DNA of 64,000 bases from Alphaproteobacteria bacterium. GTDB lineage: Bacteria > Pseudomonadota > Alphaproteobacteria > CALKHQ01. The notes under the pieces were generated by a model that made no database searches, was not told the origin of the DNA, and worked only from the letters and a program-made list of their open reading frames with translations. The DNA lies in contig JAWKYB010000007.1 in NCBI GenBank assembly GCA_041396705.1, positions 215,256-279,255 of the forward strand, read 5' to 3'. Below are positions 63,909-64,000 of this stretch, in pieces. How positions within the stretch are numbered: the stretch's first letter is position 1; the number at the start of each line of letters is the position of its first letter. A program made the translations under genes and the position numbers.

Positions 63909-64000
63909 CAGCGGCGATGGCGCCCGGCAACCTGCTCGAGGTCCGCGACCTGGCGGTGACCTTCGACCTGCGGCGCGCCGGCTTGCTGCAGGCGGTGGAC
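63905..64000 (+). CDS. ABC transporter ATP-binding protein, N-terminal fragment
   Basis: Only 32 residues are present, cut by the window end. LLEVRDLAVTFDLRRAGLLQAVD is the start of an ABC nucleotide-binding domain, with the spacing of oligopeptide (DppF/OppF-like) ATPases; Walker A would follow directly. The ATG overlaps the upstream stop (ATGA). A role in glycan export or in peptide transport cannot be settled from this fragment. Confidence 0.65.
   Translation, partial: MTAAMAPGNLLEVRDLAVTFDLRRAGLLQAVD

Overview
The window is about 70% GC and packed with genes. It looks like chromosome of an alphaproteobacterium, most likely of the Rhodospirillales type. The support is the yebC-ruvCAB-ybgC-tolQRAB gene order, a GapR/DUF2312 nucleoid protein, DUF465 (YdcH-like), DUF1244 and PAS_5-type proteins, and a tandem array of small RNAs resembling the alphaproteobacterial anti-Shine-Dalgarno 'cuckoo' class. 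No rRNA, tRNA, CRISPR or insertion sequence was found. All family assignments come from reading the translations; no database was searched.

Layout. 1-708: truncated YejA-like peptide-binding protein. 1093-8539: yebC, the Holliday-junction genes ruvC-ruvA-ruvB, then ybgC and tolQ-tolR-tolA-tolB (pal does not follow). 8576-9718: two tandem paralogues of an uncharacterised small protein. 9874-14973 (minus): an oligopeptide ABC importer whose permease pair is separated from its ATPase by a TetR/drug-efflux module with a perfect palindrome. 15252-15803: four tandem ~150-bp units, each with a conserved upstream box, a small hairpin, a CCUCC-rich stretch and an intrinsic terminator on the minus strand. 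15881-21952: YdcH-like protein, phosphofructokinase, TIGR02444-type protein, a lipoprotein, a thioesterase, a KDG-type sugar kinase, a second lipoprotein and two mono-haem cytochromes c. 22003-23346: RTX protein. 23459-25667: three-gene phospholipid module (CDP-alcohol phosphotransferase, PlsC, CdsA). 26217-28490: exported transglutaminase-fold protein. 28509-32131 (minus): hyi, glycerate kinase and pyruvate kinase, a glyoxylate/glycerate assimilation route. 32256-37591: N-formylglutamate amidohydrolase, YbdK-type ligase, small proteins, dsbB, coq7, ketopantoate-reductase-like. 37617-44168: two tandem DMT permeases, HNH nuclease, alkA-esterase-protease operon, gluQ, DUF2889. 44257-47633: YgjP-like peptidase, DMT permease, GT39-like membrane glycosyltransferase.

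47892-52790 is a methionine-cycle block: PAS protein, ArsR-methyltransferase fusion regulator with a candidate operator, metF, metE. 52795-56957 (minus) is a tight set: an unusual ABC exporter with all main ATPase motifs altered and a large insertion, a cyclic-nucleotide-binding domain protein and two tandem small methyltransferases. Diverging from it, 57142-64000 is a surface-glycan-like cluster: two MurG-like and two GT4-like glycosyltransferases, histidine phosphatase, polysaccharide deacetylase, membrane protein and the start of an ABC ATPase. The first two glycosyltransferase genes carry eight apparent single-base indels within about 1.1 kb.

The signals most worth following are the small-RNA array, the degenerate ABC exporter, and the run of frameshifts. 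Smaller oddities are a cytochrome c without a methionine ligand, a Cys-to-Ser transglutaminase fold, and a CDP-alcohol phosphotransferase with a changed signature.
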